In this document: in pieces, positions 5,478-7,052 of the stretch
Layout: each line of letters starts with the position of its first letter
Position numbering within the stretch: the first letter of the stretch is position 1
NCBI GenBank assembly: GCA_012719015.1
Contig: JAAYBE010000315.1
Coordinates: 1 to 7,052, forward strand
Source of the DNA: Actinomycetota bacterium
Lineage (GTDB): Bacteria > Actinomycetota > Thermoleophilia > UBA2241
Direction of reading: 5' to 3'
DNA length: 7,052 bases
Translations under genes and position numbers: made by a program
Notes under the pieces: model-generated
Told to the model about the DNA's origin: nothing
Databases searched by the model: none
The model's input: the letters and a program-made list of their open reading frames with translations, nothing else

Positions 5478-6719
5478 ATGGACCGCGCGACACACAAGAA
5501 GCTGCTCGTGATCGCCAATCCCTACCCTCCGATGGCGAGCGCCGGCACGAACCGTGTAGTACGGTTCCTGCGGCATCTGCCGGACGAAGGTTGGCGGCCG
5601 TCCGTGCTGACCGCGAAGGCACGGGGTCCGGCGGCCGTCCCGGACGACGTGCGTGTGGCCCGCGCGACGGTGCCGTGGCCCCACCCGCTCCTCGGCGGTG
5701 GCCGGCGCAGCGCCGTGGTCAACCGCTGGCTGGCGGTACCGGACGCGTACTCCGCGTGGATCGTGCCCGCCGTGCTCAAGGGACGGAGGATCCTGGCGCG
5801 GGAGCGCTTCGACGCTCTCTTCAGCAGCTCGCCCCGCCCCAGCGTCCATGTGGTCGCCGCCGTCCTCTCCGAGCACGCCGACCTCCCCTGGCTCGCCGAC
5901 TACCGCGACCCCTGGTCGACCTACCAGTTCAGGCGCTTCCCCACGCCGGCGCACCGGCGCGCCCACTACGGGCTCGAGGCCTGGTCGTTGCAGCGCGCCG
6001 CAGCCGTCACCGCCGTCAACCGGCCGATCCTTGACGACCTCGTCGCGCGTCACCCGTGGTTGACCGGGCAGGCGCACGTGCTGCCCAACGGGTTCGACCG
6101 CACCGAGGAGCCGGAGAAGGTGGCACTCGACGACGGCTTCTGGATCGTGCACACCGGCCGCCTCTACGGCCGCGAGCAGCAGGTGGCGGCCTTCCTCGAG
6201 GCGCTTGCGGCACAGCCGCCCGACGTCAAGGCGCTGTTCGTCGGCGTCGACGAGAGCCGGGTGAGACCCGACGCCGCGCGCCTCGGGCTGGGCGACCGGG
6301 TACGCGTGGAGCCGCTCGTGCCGCTGCCGGTCGCACTCGGCTACCAGCGCGCCGCCGACGCGCTGCTGCTGGTCAACGGGCGTCGTCCCGAGAGCATGTC
6401 GAGCAAGGTCTTCGAGTACCTGCAGTCCGGCCGGCCCGTGTTCGCCATCTCCCCGACCGGGTCGGCGGCGCGCACGCTCTTCTCCGAGGTCGGCGGCGCC
6501 ACCTGCGTCGTCCCGGACGCGTCCATGGCCGAGCCGCTGGCCGCTTTCGTCGCCGCCGTCCGCGCCGGAGAGACGATGCCGGCGGCGCAGCCGGCCCTCG
6601 CCCGGTACGACATGAGCCGTCTCACAGCCGACCTGGCGACGATCCTCGACGGCTTGACGCCGTCTCTGCCCGGCACGGCCGCCGGTCGCGTCGCGCGCGC
6701 TGCTACCATGGGGCGATGA
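5478..6719 (+). CDS. GT-B fold glycosyltransferase, GT4-like
   Basis: Cytoplasmic or membrane-associated glycosyltransferase of 413 aa, expected to add a sugar from a nucleotide-sugar donor to a lipid-linked or polysaccharide acceptor. GGAGG (5467-5471) lies 6 nt before the ATG, a clear start. The N-terminal Rossmann domain opens with LLVIANPYPPMASAGTNR (9-26), the usual flexible loop region of these enzymes, and includes WLADYRDPWS (138-147). The donor-binding C-terminal domain includes VLPNGFD (201-207), IVHTGRLYG (223-231), LFVGVD (253-258) and ESMSSKVFEYLQSGRPVFA (305-323), the typical acidic donor-binding block with Glu313 as the likely key residue. Length is normal for the family. The last 20 residues are Ala/Arg-rich and poorly patterned. 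It lies 33 bp after the flippase, and its TGA overlaps the next ATG as ATGA. The linkage and donor sugar cannot be inferred. Confidence 0.93.
   Translation: MDRATHKKLLVIANPYPPMASAGTNRVVRFLRHLPDEGWRPSVLTAKARGPAAVPDDVRVARATVPWPHPLLGGGRRSAVVNRWLAVPDAYSAWIVPAVLKGRRILARERFDALFSSSPRPSVHVVAAVLSEHADLPWLADYRDPWSTYQFRRFPTPAHRRAHYGLEAWSLQRAAAVTAVNRPILDDLVARHPWLTGQAHVLPNGFDRTEEPEKVALDDGFWIVHTGRLYGREQQVAAFLEALAAQPPDVKALFVGVDESRVRPDAARLGLGDRVRVEPLVPLPVALGYQRAADALLLVNGRRPESMSSKVFEYLQSGRPVFAISPTGSAARTLFSEVGGATCVVPDASMAEPLAAFVAAVRAGETMPAAQPALARYDMSRLTADLATILDGLTPSLPGTAAGRVARAATMGR
6704..6709 (+). promoter_or_regulatory. Candidate internal -10 box (TACCAT) with leaderless spacing
   Basis: TACCAT, inside the last codons of the glycosyltransferase gene, is followed by exactly 6 nt and the ATG at 6716. 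This is the same spacing as TAGGAT before the gene at 2452. It could give a leaderless transcript for the downstream membrane protein, in addition to read-through from upstream. The box also reflects the codons for Ala-Thr-Met, so chance is a real alternative. Confidence 0.35.
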
Positions 6720-7052
6720 GCGCCGGACTCACACCTGACCTGCCGTCAGGCACGCGAAGCGCGCCGCCGACACCGCCGCGGATCGGCCCCGGCGATGCGG
6801 TCGTGCTCGTCGGCGGCGCCGTCCTCACCATCGCCGTGGCGGCAGTGGGGACGCGCGCTCCCCTGGTGGCCGGCGGTCTGCTCCTCGCCCTCGCGCTGGG
6901 CGCCGTCCTCCTGATGGGCCGCCGACGCCTGGCGCGCATCTCCGTCGGCGGCCTCCTGACGGCTCTCGTCGTCTCCTTGCCCCTGCTGGCCCTTCTCGGC
7001 CCGTCGTTCGCATTGCCGGTCGCTCCGCAGGCGTTCCTCTTCCGCGTCGTCC
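6716..7052 (+). CDS. Probable O-antigen ligase/polymerase-like membrane protein (3' partial)
   Basis: The frame from ATG 6716 is open to the window end, giving 112 residues of a longer protein. The first 26 residues are a Pro/Ser/Thr-rich, non-hydrophobic cytoplasmic tail (MSAGLTPDLPSGTRSAPP and on). Three membrane segments follow: about 27-46 (DAVVLVGGAVLTIAVAAVGT), 50-67 (LVAGGLLLALALGAVLLM) and 76-95, separated by the basic loop GRRRLARIS. The end, FALPVAPQAFLFRVV, resembles the stretch after the early helices of O-antigen ligase/polymerase (Wzy/WaaL-like) proteins, where a helix precedes the rest of the transmembrane bundle. Placement directly after flippase and glycosyltransferase genes supports this, and such proteins would ligate or polymerise the flipped sugar unit on the outer face. 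Its ATG overlaps the previous TGA (ATGA), typical of translational coupling. The conserved periplasmic loop that would confirm the family is outside the window, so another polytopic protein is possible. Confidence 0.7.
   Translation, partial: MSAGLTPDLPSGTRSAPPTPPRIGPGDAVVLVGGAVLTIAVAAVGTRAPLVAGGLLLALALGAVLLMGRRRLARISVGGLLTALVVSLPLLALLGPSFALPVAPQAFLFRVV

Noticed and set aside
3720..6152. An 810-codon open frame on the minus strand, spanning the flippase and half of the glycosyltransferase
   Set aside because: Its translation is low-complexity and rich in Arg, His, Glu, Asp and Gly, it has no recognisable domain, and it crosses two well-supported genes and their spacer. Long antisense frames are expected in GC-rich genes with G/C third positions.

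Overview
The window is GC-rich (roughly 70% by eye) and densely coded, with strong G/C third-position bias. It looks like part of a chromosomal cell-surface polysaccharide (exopolysaccharide or O-antigen-like) locus. High GC, GTG starts, TAnnnT-type -10 elements and apparently leaderless genes fit Actinomycetota or another high-GC lineage. There is no 16S rRNA or taxon-specific marker, so this assignment is tentative. I see no rRNA, tRNA, CRISPR array, insertion sequence or attachment site.

Layout: (1) 1-1278, plus strand, the 3' part of an AlgI-type membrane-bound O-acyltransferase, cut by the window start. (2) 1319-2272, minus strand, a secreted lysozyme/transglycosylase-like protein with a C-terminal beta-sandwich domain; it faces the acyltransferase gene across 40 bp. 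(3) 2273-2451, a divergent intergenic region with a good minus-strand promoter, two short inverted repeats and a possible leaderless plus-strand promoter. (4) 2452-3573, plus, a Rossmann-like protein of unknown function distantly resembling 2-hydroxyacid dehydrogenases but with an eroded nucleotide-binding loop. (5) 3574-3764, a leader with a TAGAAT box, a GC-rich hairpin and a Shine-Dalgarno whose partner start codon is unclear. (6) 3765-5444, plus, a Wzx-type polysaccharide flippase with an acidic tail. (7) 5478-6719, plus, a GT-B/GT4-like glycosyltransferase. (8) 6716-7052 and beyond, plus, the N-terminus of a multi-pass membrane protein that is probably an O-antigen ligase/polymerase; it overlaps the glycosyltransferase stop by 4 bp and runs off the window.

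The genes suggest one pathway. A glycosyltransferase builds a lipid-linked sugar unit in the cytoplasm, the flippase moves it across the membrane, the ligase/polymerase candidate joins or transfers it, and the O-acyltransferase may decorate the exported polymer. The antisense lysozyme-like protein may open peptidoglycan or may simply be a neighbour. I did not find a clearly new multi-gene system. The most notable points are the Rossmann-like protein with the degraded cofactor loop, two genes whose ATG lies exactly 6 nt after a TAnnAT box, and the unresolved flippase start.
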